From Anaerozeibacter sp031551775 (GTDB lineage: Bacteria > Bacillota > Clostridia > Christensenellales > Aristaeellaceae), in contig JAVBND010000010.1 of the NCBI GenBank assembly GCA_031551775.1, positions 18,260 to 82,259 of the forward strand: a DNA stretch of 64,000 bases, written 5' to 3'. This document shows, piece by piece, positions 25,238 to 33,694 of the stretch (position 1 is its first letter; each line of letters opens with the position of its first letter). Under the pieces are notes generated by a model, which made no database searches, was not told where the DNA came from, and saw only the letters and a list, made by a program, of their open reading frames with translations. Made by a program: the position numbers and the translations under genes.

Positions 25238-26314
25238 GTGCCCGAAGCCCCGGAAAAAGTCACGCTGAAGTTGATTGCCGAAAAATCCGGTACGTCGATT
25301 GGGACGGTAGACCGCGCGCTGATGGGCCGCAACGGCATCAGCGAAAAGACCAAGCAGCGCGTGCTTGATGTGGCCCGCGAGCTGGGATACCGGCCCAACC
25401 GTTTCGCAAGCGCGCTCAGCCGCAAGAAAATTCTCCGGCTCGGAATTGCTTACCCCGAAAACCCGCGCGGCTTCTACGGCTTTATCGACCAGGGCGTCGA
25501 CCGCGCCGCGGAAGAACTGGCGGATTACGGCGTCACGATCGAAAAACTGCGCTACCCGGCGCAAACCCCGTCCGATCAGGCGGAAATGATGAAGGCGCTT
25601 GAACCGGATCATTTTGACGCGCTGGCCGTCAACGCGGCGGGCCCCGCCACATCGATTGAAATCAACCGCATGACCCGTGCGGGCGTGCCGGTCATTACCT
25701 TTAACAGCGATGCGCCCGACAGCGATCGGCTGTTTTTTGTCGGCAACGACTCCCTGCAATCGGGCCGGATGGGCGCGGAATTGCTTGGGCGGATGCTGGG
25801 CGGCGAAGGCGCCGTGACCGTTATGGGCAATTTTGCGCAGGTGACGCCTTTTGCCGAGCGCTTCGGCGGCTTTTGTGATGTGATTCAAAACGAATACCCC
25901 GGCATAAGGCTCTATCCCTGCGCCGATTGTTTCAGCGATTCGGCCATTGCGTCAAGGAGCCTGATCTCGGTTCTTGCGCAAGTGGCGGACATGAAGGGCG
26001 TGTTCTGCACCGGTTATTCATCAACCGTTGGCGCCATCACGGCGCTCAAGGCGCTAAACCGCAAGGACATCGTGCTGATCGGCTACGATGTAAGCGAAGA
26101 AATCATAGGCGCGCTGCTTGACGGCTGGTGCGATGTGCAGCTTTTCCAGGACCCTTACCGGCAGGGTTACGAGGCCGCGCGCTTGCTCGCGCGGCACCTG
26201 CTTGAGGGCTGGACGCCCGATCAGGCGCGGCTTCACATCGAGACCCACATTGTGCTTAAACACAACGCGGAAAGCTACAAATCCGGCCTTGTCCGGTGGG
26301 ACAGGTTCACCTGA
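25238..26314 (+). CDS. LacI-family transcriptional regulator (hexuronate block)
   Basis: A 358-residue regulator. The N-terminal helix-turn-helix is TLKLIAEKSGTSIGTVDRAL followed by the hinge helix segment LGYRPNRFASAL. TVDRAL in place of TVSRVL is a variant found in a LacI subgroup with sugar-binding domains. The rest is a periplasmic-binding-protein-like effector domain (RLGIAYPENPRGFYGFIDQG onward). The start is GTG at 25238, since AAGGGGGGAGC is just upstream; the frame is open to another GTG at 25196 that overlaps operator 3. It lies between the importer and the uronate genes and is the likely repressor of both. Confidence 0.88.
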   Translation: MPEAPEKVTLKLIAEKSGTSIGTVDRALMGRNGISEKTKQRVLDVARELGYRPNRFASALSRKKILRLGIAYPENPRGFYGFIDQGVDRAAEELADYGVTIEKLRYPAQTPSDQAEMMKALEPDHFDALAVNAAGPATSIEINRMTRAGVPVITFNSDAPDSDRLFFVGNDSLQSGRMGAELLGRMLGGEGAVTVMGNFAQVTPFAERFGGFCDVIQNEYPGIRLYPCADCFSDSAIASRSLISVLAQVADMKGVFCTGYSSTVGAITALKALNRKDIVLIGYDVSEEIIGALLDGWCDVQLFQDPYRQGYEAARLLARHLLEGWTPDQARLHIETHIVLKHNAESYKSGLVRWDRFT

Positions 26315-26319
26315 CGGCG

Positions 26320-26381
26320 GGCCTGAAATTTCCGCTTGGCGCATATTTCAGGCCGGAGTATAAGGATATTTCAGGCCGGAG
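26320..26381. repeat. Triple ATTTCAGGCC repeat (one inverted, two direct) before the eda operon
   Basis: GGCCTGAAAT at 26320-26329 is the inverted copy of ATTTCAGGCC at 26345-26354, and the same sequence recurs at 26368-26377 inside a 16-bp direct repeat (26343-26358 and 26366-26381). The left arm could pair with either right copy. It lies between the LacI stop and the eda ribosome site, so it could be an operator array or an alternative-pairing leader. Confidence 0.6.
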
Positions 26382-26413
26382 CAAAACGATCATCAAATTG
26401 GGAGGGATTGCTT

Positions 26414-27370
26414 ATGGATATGCTCGAAAAACTGTCGCTGGCGGGTCTGGTCCCGGTCATCAAGATCGAGAACAGTGAGGATGCCGTACCGCTTTGCAAG
26501 GCGCTCAGTGACGGCGGCCTGCCGGTGGCCGAGATCACCTTCCGCACCGACGCAGCGCAGCAGGCGATTGAAAACGTGCACGGGCAGCTTCCGGACGTGC
26601 TGCTGGGTGCGGGCACCGTGCTGACGGTTGATCAGGTCAAACGCGCGGTGGGCGCGGGCGCAAGTTACATCGTCTCTCCCGGCTTCAACCCCGACGTGGT
26701 GGGGTATTGCGTCAAGAACGGCATCGCCGTGCTGCCCGGTTGCGCCAACCCCAGCGACATTGAAATGGCGCTGTCCTATGGCCTGAAAACCGTCAAGTTC
26801 TTTCCGGCGGAGGCGCTGGGCGGGCTCAAGCTCATCAAGGCCATGAGCGCACCCTACGGCGGGATCAGCTTTGTGCCGACCGGCGGCATCGACGAGAAGA
26901 ACGTGCTTGAGTACCTGTGTGCCCCTTGTGTCAAGGCCGTGGGCGGCAGCTGGATGGTACCGGGCGACGCGATCAGACAAAAAGACTGGGCGCGCATCAC
27001 GGCGCTTGCCGCCGGGGCGGTAAAGCTGATGCTCGGCTTTGAGCTTAAGCACATCGGCATCAACAGCGAAAGCGCCGAAGGGGCGATGGAGACCGCCAAA
27101 GCGCTTGGGGCGCTTCTGGGCCAGCCGGTAAACGAGGGCAATTCCAGCGTGTTCGCGGGAGCATCGTTTGAAGTGATGAAGAGGACGGGGCCCGGCGCGA
27201 ACGGCCATATCGCCATCGGCGTGAACAGTGTGGAGCGCGCCGTGTGGCACTTGAAAAAACGCGGTTACGCCTTTGACGAAGGCTCCTCATCCATCAAGGA
27301 CGGCAAACTCGTCAAGATTTATTTCGCCGATGAAATCGGTGGTTTCGCGTTCCACCTGATTCAAAAGTAA
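26414..27370 (+). CDS. eda: KDPG/KHG aldolase fused to a C-terminal VOC (glyoxalase-fold) domain
   Basis: A 318-residue protein, about 100 longer than a normal Eda (about 210). Residues 1-210 are the class I aldolase: catalytic Glu in AEITFRT, GAGTVLT, and the Schiff-base Lys in LKTVKFFPAEALGG, then FVPTGGID. Residues 215-318 start FELKHIGINSESAEGAMETA and contain ASFEVMKRTGPGANGHIAIG and GGFAFHLIQK, which read as a VOC-type domain. The aldolase splits 2-keto-3-deoxy-6-phosphogluconate into pyruvate and glyceraldehyde-3-phosphate. ATG 26414 follows GGGAGGG. It heads the rightward uronate operon. The role of the added domain is unknown. Confidence 0.88.
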   Translation: MDMLEKLSLAGLVPVIKIENSEDAVPLCKALSDGGLPVAEITFRTDAAQQAIENVHGQLPDVLLGAGTVLTVDQVKRAVGAGASYIVSPGFNPDVVGYCVKNGIAVLPGCANPSDIEMALSYGLKTVKFFPAEALGGLKLIKAMSAPYGGISFVPTGGIDEKNVLEYLCAPCVKAVGGSWMVPGDAIRQKDWARITALAAGAVKLMLGFELKHIGINSESAEGAMETAKALGALLGQPVNEGNSSVFAGASFEVMKRTGPGANGHIAIGVNSVERAVWHLKKRGYAFDEGSSSIKDGKLVKIYFADEIGGFAFHLIQK

Positions 27371-27381
27371 GGGACCGCAAG

Positions 27382-28842
27382 ATGAAAAACGCGCTTTTGA
27401 TCGCCCCGGGCGACGATGTCGCGGTGGCGCTTACCGATCTTGCGAAAGGCGAGGCCGTGCTCGGCGTCACGGCGCTTGAAGACGTTCCCGCCGGGCACAA
27501 GATCGCGCTTACGGCCATAGCCAAAGGATCAGACGTGCATAAGTACGGGCACACAATCGGGCACGCGGCAATGGATATCGCTCCGGGGCAACACGTGCAC
27601 ACGCACAACCTCAGGACCAATCTGTCGGGCGAGCTTGACTACAGCTACCAACCGGCGCCGCCCGGGGCATCGCGCGCGCTTGAAGGCTCCTTCATGGGCT
27701 ATGAACGCCCGGACGGGCGCGTCGGCACGCGAAACGAAATCTGGATCATCCCGACGGTCGGGTGCGTCGCCCAAACCGCCGAGCAGGTAGCGCACGCGGC
27801 ATCCAATTTGAACGCGGACGGCGTTTACGCGCTGACACATCCCTACGGGTGCAGCCAATTGGCGGACGATCACGCGCGCACGCGGGACCTGCTTGCGCTT
27901 CTGGCCCGCCACCCCAACTGCGCCGGCGCGCTGATTCTTGGGCTCGGGTGCGAGAACAACCATGTCCATGGATTTCAAGAAGCGCTCGGCGATTACGACC
28001 CCGCGCGGATCAAGTTCCTAAACGCGCAGGATGAGGAAGACGAACTGAGCGCGGCGCTTGAACTGGTCCGTGAATTGATTGAAACGGCGTCGGGCGACAG
28101 GCGCACGGCACAGCCGCTGTCAAAGCTCGTCGTCGGGCTCAAGTGCGGCGGAAGCGACGGCTTTTCGGGGCTGACGGCCAACCCGCTTTTGGGTGCGTTT
28201 TCCGATGGGCTCGTCGGGGCGGGCGGCACGGCGCTTATGACCGAGGTGCCCGAGATGTTCGGCGCGGAAGTCGGGCTCTTGAACCGGTCATCAAGCCGTC
28301 CGGTCTTTGATGAGGCGGTCCGCATGATCAACGGCTACAAGCGCTACTTCCTGCGCTTCGGCCAGCCGTTCTACGTATACCCCTCTCCCGGCAACAATGC
28401 GGGCGGCATCACGACGCTTGAGGACAAGAGCCTGGGCTGCACGCAAAAAGGCGGCTCGGGGCCGGTTGTCGGCGTCTTGGATTACGCCAGGCCGGTTCGC
28501 GCGCGCGGGCTCAATCTGGTCAATGGACCGGGCAACGACGGATGCGCGATCACGGCGCTGGCCGCCGCGGGCGCGCAGGTCATCCTGTTCACCACCGGCC
28601 GCGGCACGCCCATGGGCGCGCCTGTGCCGACGCTCAAGATTGCCAGCAACACGCCGCTCGCAAAGAGAAAGCACAACTGGATTGACTTTGACGCGGGACC
28701 CATCGCCCGGGACGAAAGCCTTGAAGCGGCGCTTGAGCGGTTTTCCCGCCTTGTGATTGGGACCGCAAGCGGCGCGAAGGCCAAGAATGAGTTGAACGGC
28801 CAGCGCGCCATTACCCTCTTCAAGGATGGCGTCACACTGTAG
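27382..28842 (+). CDS. uxaA: Altronate dehydratase
   Basis: The 486-residue UxaA/GarD-family enzyme has an N-terminal SAF domain of about 90 residues (DDVAVALTDLAKGEAV ... KYGHTIGHA). The large catalytic part contains GYERPDGRVGTRNEIWIIPT, HPYGCSQ, GLGCENN, GLKCGGSDGFSG and GNNAGGITTLEDKSLGC. It dehydrates D-altronate to 2-keto-3-deoxygluconate, usually with a divalent metal. It begins 11 nt after eda with AAGGGACC as ribosome site. The gene product fits galacturonate rather than glucuronate use, because mannonate dehydratase (uxuA) is absent here. Confidence 0.93.
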   Translation: MKNALLIAPGDDVAVALTDLAKGEAVLGVTALEDVPAGHKIALTAIAKGSDVHKYGHTIGHAAMDIAPGQHVHTHNLRTNLSGELDYSYQPAPPGASRALEGSFMGYERPDGRVGTRNEIWIIPTVGCVAQTAEQVAHAASNLNADGVYALTHPYGCSQLADDHARTRDLLALLARHPNCAGALILGLGCENNHVHGFQEALGDYDPARIKFLNAQDEEDELSAALELVRELIETASGDRRTAQPLSKLVVGLKCGGSDGFSGLTANPLLGAFSDGLVGAGGTALMTEVPEMFGAEVGLLNRSSSRPVFDEAVRMINGYKRYFLRFGQPFYVYPSPGNNAGGITTLEDKSLGCTQKGGSGPVVGVLDYARPVRARGLNLVNGPGNDGCAITALAAAGAQVILFTTGRGTPMGAPVPTLKIASNTPLAKRKHNWIDFDAGPIARDESLEAALERFSRLVIGTASGAKAKNELNGQRAITLFKDGVTL

Positions 28843-28877
28843 AAAACCGACCATTTGCGATAGAAAGGATGATTCCC

Positions 28878-29912
28878 ATGGCCAAGGTCGTAACCTTCGG
28901 CGAAATCATGCTTCGCCTAAAGAGCCCCGGATTCGAGCGCTTTTTTCAGTCCCCTTCACTTGAGGCCACCTTCGGCGGCGGCGAGGCCAATGTGTCGGTC
29001 AGCCTTGCCAACTTTGGAATGGACACCGCGTTTGTGACGGTCCTGCCGAAAAACGACATCGGCGAGGCGTGCCTTCGCGAACTGCGCGGGTTTGGCGTGG
29101 ACGTAAGCCGCGTCGCGCGCACCGACGGGCGCATGGGCATCTACTTCCTTGAGGCGGGCGCGGTGCAGCGGGCGAGCAAGGTCATCTACGACCGCGCGGA
29201 CAGCGCCATCTGCCTGGCAAAACCCGGCGACATCGATTGGGATCAGGCGCTTTCGGGCGCGACATGGCTGCACATCACCGGCATCACGCCCGCCATTTCG
29301 CAAGGCGCGGCGGATCTGTCCCTCGAAGCGGTCATAGCCGCCCATGCAAAAAACATCCATGTCAGCTGCGACCTCAACTACAGAAAGAACCTTTGGAAGT
29401 ACGGAAAATCCGCCCGCGACGTCATGGGGGAACTTACGAAGTACGTGGATACCGTCATCGCCAATGAAGAGGACGTTCAAAAGGCGCTCGGGATCAGCGC
29501 GTCAAGCGCCGCCGAAGTTGAATCGGGTGAGCTTGACGCGGCGCAGTACCAGGCCATCGCCAAGGCCGTGATGGAGAAGTATCCAAACGTCAAACGCGTG
29601 GCGATCACGCTGCGCGAATCGAAATCCGCCAGCCACAACGACTGGAGCGCGTGCCTTTACAACGGGCGTGAATTCTACCTGAGCCGCAAGTATTCGATTA
29701 CCGACATCGTCGATCGGGTAGGCGGCGGCGACAGTTTTTCGGGCGGATTGATCTACGGCCTCAACCATTTTGAAGACGAAAGAAGCGCGCTCGAATTCGC
29801 GGTGGCGGCATCCTGTCTCAAACACACGATCGGCGGCGACTACAACCGCGTATCGGTCAATGAAGTGGAAGCGCTCATGAAGGGCTCGGGTTCGGGCCGC
29901 GTACAACGCTAG
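28878..29912 (+). CDS. kdgK: 2-keto-3-deoxygluconate kinase (PfkB family)
   Basis: A 344-residue ribokinase-fold sugar kinase. It opens AKVVTFGEIMLRLKSPGFE, has the substrate block FGGGEANVSVSLANFGMD, the central SCDLNYRKNLWK and the catalytic anion hole DRVGGGDSFSGGLIYGL with the base Asp. It phosphorylates KDG to KDPG for the eda product. I start at ATG 28878 rather than the ATG at 28869, because the AAAGGA site touches the latter. It lies between uxaA and the SDR gene, with 17 nt to the latter. Confidence 0.92.
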   Translation: MAKVVTFGEIMLRLKSPGFERFFQSPSLEATFGGGEANVSVSLANFGMDTAFVTVLPKNDIGEACLRELRGFGVDVSRVARTDGRMGIYFLEAGAVQRASKVIYDRADSAICLAKPGDIDWDQALSGATWLHITGITPAISQGAADLSLEAVIAAHAKNIHVSCDLNYRKNLWKYGKSARDVMGELTKYVDTVIANEEDVQKALGISASSAAEVESGELDAAQYQAIAKAVMEKYPNVKRVAITLRESKSASHNDWSACLYNGREFYLSRKYSITDIVDRVGGGDSFSGGLIYGLNHFEDERSALEFAVAASCLKHTIGGDYNRVSVNEVEALMKGSGSGRVQR

Positions 29913-29929
29913 AAAAGGTGGGACGACAA

Positions 29930-30700
29930 ATGCTTGACATCCCTCAACTGTTCTCCCTTGTCGGGCAAACCGCCATCGTAACCGGCGGCGCGACCGGGAT
30001 CGGCCTTGCGGTCACGCGCGCGCTTGTCGCATCGGGCGCGAAGGTCATCGTGCTCAGCGCGGGCGAGCGCGAAACGCGCGAAGCGGCGCTGGCCGAATTG
30101 AACGGCCGCGCGGTATTTCATCCATACGACGTCACCGATACCGCTTTGGCGCCAAGGACGGTTGAGGAACTCATCCAGGCACACGGCCCCGTCTCGATCT
30201 TCATCTCAAACGCCGGCAACCACGTCAAAAAGCTGATCGAGGATATGACGGTTGAGGATTTTGAGTCGGTGCTTGACGTGCACCTCGTGGGCGCGTTTGC
30301 GCTGACCAAGGCGCTCATCCCGCACATGAAGGCGCAAAAGAAAGGCTCCATCGTCTACATGGCCAGCATGACCAGCTACATCGGACAGAGCGCCGTGTGC
30401 GCTTATTCAACCGCGAAGGCGGGCCTGCTCGGCATGGTGCATACGCTCGCGAGCGAGTGCGGCGCGGACAATGTGCGCGTCAACGCCGTCGCACCCGGAT
30501 GGATTGATACGCCCATGTTCCGCCGCGCGACCGATACCGACCCGGTTAGGCTCAACAAGATCATGGGGCGCATCCCCATGAAGCGCGTGGGTACGGGTGA
30601 GGACATCGGTCTGGCGTGCGTGTACCTGTGCTCGGAAGCCGCGCGCTATGTGACCGGCGTATGCCTGCCGGTCGACGGCGGCGGACTGATCGGATTTTAG
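29930..30700 (+). CDS. SDR-family oxidoreductase, probable uronate (tagaturonate/fructuronate) reductase
   Basis: A classical short-chain dehydrogenase of 256 residues. It has the cofactor motif TGGATGIG, NAG in FISNAGNHV, catalytic Ser in MASMTSY, and Tyr/Lys in YSTAKAG. The C-terminal PVDGGGLIGF is typical. Close families are gluconate 5-dehydrogenase and KduD. In this operon the step from tagaturonate to altronate has no UxaB, so this enzyme is the only candidate (inference). Its overall similarity to KduD/IdnO-type proteins leaves other keto-sugar substrates open. ATG 29930 follows AAAAGGTGG. Confidence 0.85.
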   Translation: MLDIPQLFSLVGQTAIVTGGATGIGLAVTRALVASGAKVIVLSAGERETREAALAELNGRAVFHPYDVTDTALAPRTVEELIQAHGPVSIFISNAGNHVKKLIEDMTVEDFESVLDVHLVGAFALTKALIPHMKAQKKGSIVYMASMTSYIGQSAVCAYSTAKAGLLGMVHTLASECGADNVRVNAVAPGWIDTPMFRRATDTDPVRLNKIMGRIPMKRVGTGEDIGLACVYLCSEAARYVTGVCLPVDGGGLIGF

Positions 30701-30764
30701 AGCATTCTCGCAAATCCATCCGGACTTGATCGCGGGAACGCTGAAGAGGATCGAGGAAAAAGAC

Positions 30765-32165
30765 ATGAATGCGCGGTTCAGCGAGGATTTGCTTCTCACA
30801 AACCGGACGGGCAAGCGCCTGTTCGAAGACTACGCCCGGAACATGCCCATCATCGATTACCATTGCCACCTGTCGCCTCAGGCGATTTACCAAGACAGGC
30901 CCTTTGAGGACCTGGGCGAGATGTGGCTGTCGGGCGACCATTACAAGTGGCGCGCCATGCGCACCTTCGGCATCGACGAACGCCTGATCACGGGCGATGC
31001 CAGCTACTACGAAAAGTACATGGCGTTTTCGTCGATCCTGCCCCAGTTGATCGGCAATCCCCTTTACGTCTGGTGCGCGCTTGAACTCAAACGTTTTTTT
31101 GGCATCGACGAGGCCGTAACCGCTCAAAACGCCGGGGACATCTACCGCCTGACCAAAAAAATGATCGAGGAGAGGCGCATGTCCCCGCGCTGGTGCATGG
31201 AAGCTTCGGGCGTAGAAATGGCGGCAACGACCGAGGATCCGCTGGATGACCTGAGCTACCACAAAAAACTGGCCGCCGACAAGACGTTTCACGTGCGGGT
31301 GCTGTCGGCATTCCGCCCCGATAAGTCGCTCTACATTGAGAAGGACGGTTTTGCCGATTACGTCAAGCAACTGGCCCAGACGGCCGGATGCGAAATTGCG
31401 ACTTTCGACGCTCTTATCGCGTCTCTCGAGAAGCGCCTGATCCACTTTCAGTCGATCGGCACCATGATCAGCGACACAGGCATCGAGGGACTCACCTGGC
31501 GGGAAGCGACGAAGGCGGAGCTCGACAGCACGCTTCGGGCGGCGCTAAACGGCGAAGCGTTGACCGCGGATCAGGTCGATAAGCACCGCTCAGCCTTCAT
31601 GTCCGCGATGGGCGAATTGTATCACCGCCACGGCTTTGTCATGCAGGTACACATCGGCACCTACCGCGACGCCAACCGCCGTCAAACGGGCGCGCTCGGC
31701 CCGGATACCGGCCACGATGCCACGCGGGACGAATGCGTGGTTCAGGGCCTGGGCGCGTTGCTCAACCGCCTGAACGAAGCGGGCGCGCTGCCCAAGACCA
31801 TCCTCTATCCTTTGAACCCCGATCACGCGGAGCCCCTTGCGATCCTCGCCAGCTGCTTCTGTTCCGGCGGCACGCGCGCCAAAGTGCAACTGGGCGCGCC
31901 CTGGTGGTTCAACGACCAAGCCTACGGCATCGAACGCCAGTTCCGCGCGGTGTCGAGCCTCTACCCCTTGAGCCTGTCGGTGGGCATGCTGACCGACAGC
32001 CGCAGCTTCCTTAGCTACCCCCGGCATGAACTGTATCGCCGCGTACTGTGCAATTACCTGGGCGAAATCATTGAGCGGGGCGAATACTTCGGGGATGAGG
32101 CTGAGGTCCGGCGGACGGTTGAGAACGTATGCTACCAAAATGCCAAGGCGTATTTCGGATTGTAG
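30765..32165 (+). CDS. uxaC: Glucuronate/galacturonate isomerase
   Basis: The 466-residue length matches UxaC (about 470). The N-terminal metal motif is IIDYHCHLSPQAIYQDRPF, followed by WRAMRTFGIDE, MQVHIGTYRDANRR and the conserved end LTDSRSFLSYPRHELYRRVL. It isomerises D-glucuronate to fructuronate and D-galacturonate to tagaturonate, the entry step of the pathway encoded by the upstream genes. The start is ATG 30765, with GAGGAAAAA upstream. It is the last gene of the rightward operon and is followed by a strong terminator. Confidence 0.95.
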   Translation: MNARFSEDLLLTNRTGKRLFEDYARNMPIIDYHCHLSPQAIYQDRPFEDLGEMWLSGDHYKWRAMRTFGIDERLITGDASYYEKYMAFSSILPQLIGNPLYVWCALELKRFFGIDEAVTAQNAGDIYRLTKKMIEERRMSPRWCMEASGVEMAATTEDPLDDLSYHKKLAADKTFHVRVLSAFRPDKSLYIEKDGFADYVKQLAQTAGCEIATFDALIASLEKRLIHFQSIGTMISDTGIEGLTWREATKAELDSTLRAALNGEALTADQVDKHRSAFMSAMGELYHRHGFVMQVHIGTYRDANRRQTGALGPDTGHDATRDECVVQGLGALLNRLNEAGALPKTILYPLNPDHAEPLAILASCFCSGGTRAKVQLGAPWWFNDQAYGIERQFRAVSSLYPLSLSVGMLTDSRSFLSYPRHELYRRVLCNYLGEIIERGEYFGDEAEVRRTVENVCYQNAKAYFGL

Positions 32166-32184
32166 AAATTCACGCAACAAAAAA

Positions 32185-32225
32185 GGGGGCTGTCCTGAAA
32201 ACCGCCAGGACAACCCCTCATTTTT
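32185..32225. terminator. Bidirectional intrinsic terminator
   Basis: The stem GGGGGCTGTCCTG / CAGGACAACCCC encloses an 8-nt loop. The plus strand ends in ATTTTTATTT. The minus strand ends in six T. It ends both uxaC and the convergent VOC gene. Confidence 0.88.
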
Positions 32226-32266
32226 ATTTGCATTATATCGCGATTTTCAATACACAAACCAACATA

Positions 32267-32677
32267 TCAATACACAACATCCTTCATGATCTGCCAGCCT
32301 ACGCCAAACTTGTCAACCACCCAGGCGAACAATTCGCCGTAGGGCTGGGGGGCAAGTTCCATCAGCACAATACCGCCCTCGCTCAGCCGTTCGTAGGCCG
32401 CTTTGACCTCGTCCAGCGTGTCAAAATGCACCATCAGCGTCAGCATGCCGGAAGGCGGCGGATTGGGCTGCATATCGCTGAAATTGAAGATCGTGCCCTT
32501 CATCGTCATCTTCGCGAAGGCCACCATGTCGCGCGTCTCCTCGGTCACCGGCGCGTAGGGATTGGGCGGCATGTCCGAAAGCTTCAGGACCTTTAAATCG
32601 GTGCCGCCGAAAACCTCTTTGTAAAACTCGATTGCTTCAAGCGCGCGTCCGCCCAGGTTCAAATACGGCTCAATCAT
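32267..32677 (-). CDS. VOC-family protein (PhnB-like)
   Basis: A 136-residue single-domain protein of the glyoxalase/bleomycin-resistance fold, PhnB subgroup. It opens IEPYLNLGGRALEAIEFYKE and has NFSDMQPNPPPSG in the middle and GELFAWVVDKFGVGWQI at the end. The usual metal-ligand pattern of active glyoxalases is not obvious. The function of such stand-alone members is unknown. It is 42 nt downstream of lplA and may be the last gene of the leuA operon. Confidence 0.8.
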   Translation of the reverse strand: MIEPYLNLGGRALEAIEFYKEVFGGTDLKVLKLSDMPPNPYAPVTEETRDMVAFAKMTMKGTIFNFSDMQPNPPPSGMLTLMVHFDTLDEVKAAYERLSEGGIVLMELAPQPYGELFAWVVDKFGVGWQIMKDVVY

Positions 32678-32719
32678 GGCTCGTTCCCCCTGTGTTTTTA
32701 TTCTTTTATGATGCCCCGC

Positions 32720-33679
32720 CTACACATCCTTTAGCCAAAGGCCTATGTCATTTTCACCGATCGCCGATGCACGCTCAAGCAGCGCGTCGCCGCGCCACGG
32801 GCAACCCTCAAGCGCCGTTTCCAGGCGCTCCTTGAGCGTCTCGTCCATGGAGTCGGTGAACACCCTTACGCCCGTCGCAAAGCCGCCCATGATGTTCGCG
32901 TAAAGCTCCACGCCGCCCCAGGGAAAGCGCGTACACATCTCAACGTCGCCCGCGGGCGAAGCGCCGTAGTTCCAGTCCCAGCTTGCGTACTTGTCGTTTA
33001 GCGCGTCCATGCCTTCGGCCTTTTCCGCTTCCGCGCGCTCAACCGGCGCTTGCCCATACTCCGAGCGGAAAGCGTCAATCATCGCCTGCTTCATCGTTTC
33101 AACCGTGACCGTTCCAAGTTCGGACAGGTTGACCACCCGTGACGGCACGGATTTTACACCCTTGGCTTTGAGCTTGTCGGGCGAAACATTGAGATAGCGG
33201 GGAAGGATGCCCATATCGACTGAGACCATGACGGTTCCATGGTGAAGCGCGCCTTCCCTGAGCAGGCGGAACGCGTTGCCCGAAAACTTGCGGCCCGACG
33301 CGGTGATGTCGTTGCGCCCGCTGGCTTCGCAAGGGATTCCAAGCGACTTGACCGCGCGCATCACGACGCCGAGCTGGCGCGCCACATCGTAGTCCTCGCG
33401 CGGGACGATGAAGGAAAAGTTGAGGTTGCCAAGGTCATGGTACACCGCGCCGCCGCCGGAGGAGCGCCGCGCGAGCGTAGCGCCCTCTTGCTTCATGCGC
33501 TCTATGTGGCACTCGCGCCAGGCGTTCTGGCCCGCGCCGATCACCACCGTATGTTTGTTTTGCCACAGGAACAAAAGTGCCTGGCCTTCGGGAAGCGACT
33601 TGAGCAGCGCGTCCTCAAGCGCGAGGTTGATGTGCGGGTTTGTTTGATCGGTGACCAGGATGCGCGTGGATTTGATCAT
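32720..33679 (-). CDS. lplA: Lipoate--protein ligase
   Basis: A 319-residue LplA. It has the adenylate-binding block RRSSGGGAVYHDLGNLNFSF, GRNDITASGRKFSGNAF with the catalytic Lys, and HHGTVMVSVDM. A C-terminal accessory domain follows (residues about 250-319). It activates lipoate with ATP and attaches it to lipoyl domains, such as the GcvH or 2-oxoacid dehydrogenase E2 proteins. None of its target proteins is encoded in the window. ATG 33679 follows AAGGAGATC. Confidence 0.95.
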   Translation of the reverse strand: MIKSTRILVTDQTNPHINLALEDALLKSLPEGQALLFLWQNKHTVVIGAGQNAWRECHIERMKQEGATLARRSSGGGAVYHDLGNLNFSFIVPREDYDVARQLGVVMRAVKSLGIPCEASGRNDITASGRKFSGNAFRLLREGALHHGTVMVSVDMGILPRYLNVSPDKLKAKGVKSVPSRVVNLSELGTVTVETMKQAMIDAFRSEYGQAPVERAEAEKAEGMDALNDKYASWDWNYGASPAGDVEMCTRFPWGGVELYANIMGGFATGVRVFTDSMDETLKERLETALEGCPWRGDALLERASAIGENDIGLWLKDV

Positions 33680-33694
33680 TTGGATCTCCTTTTT

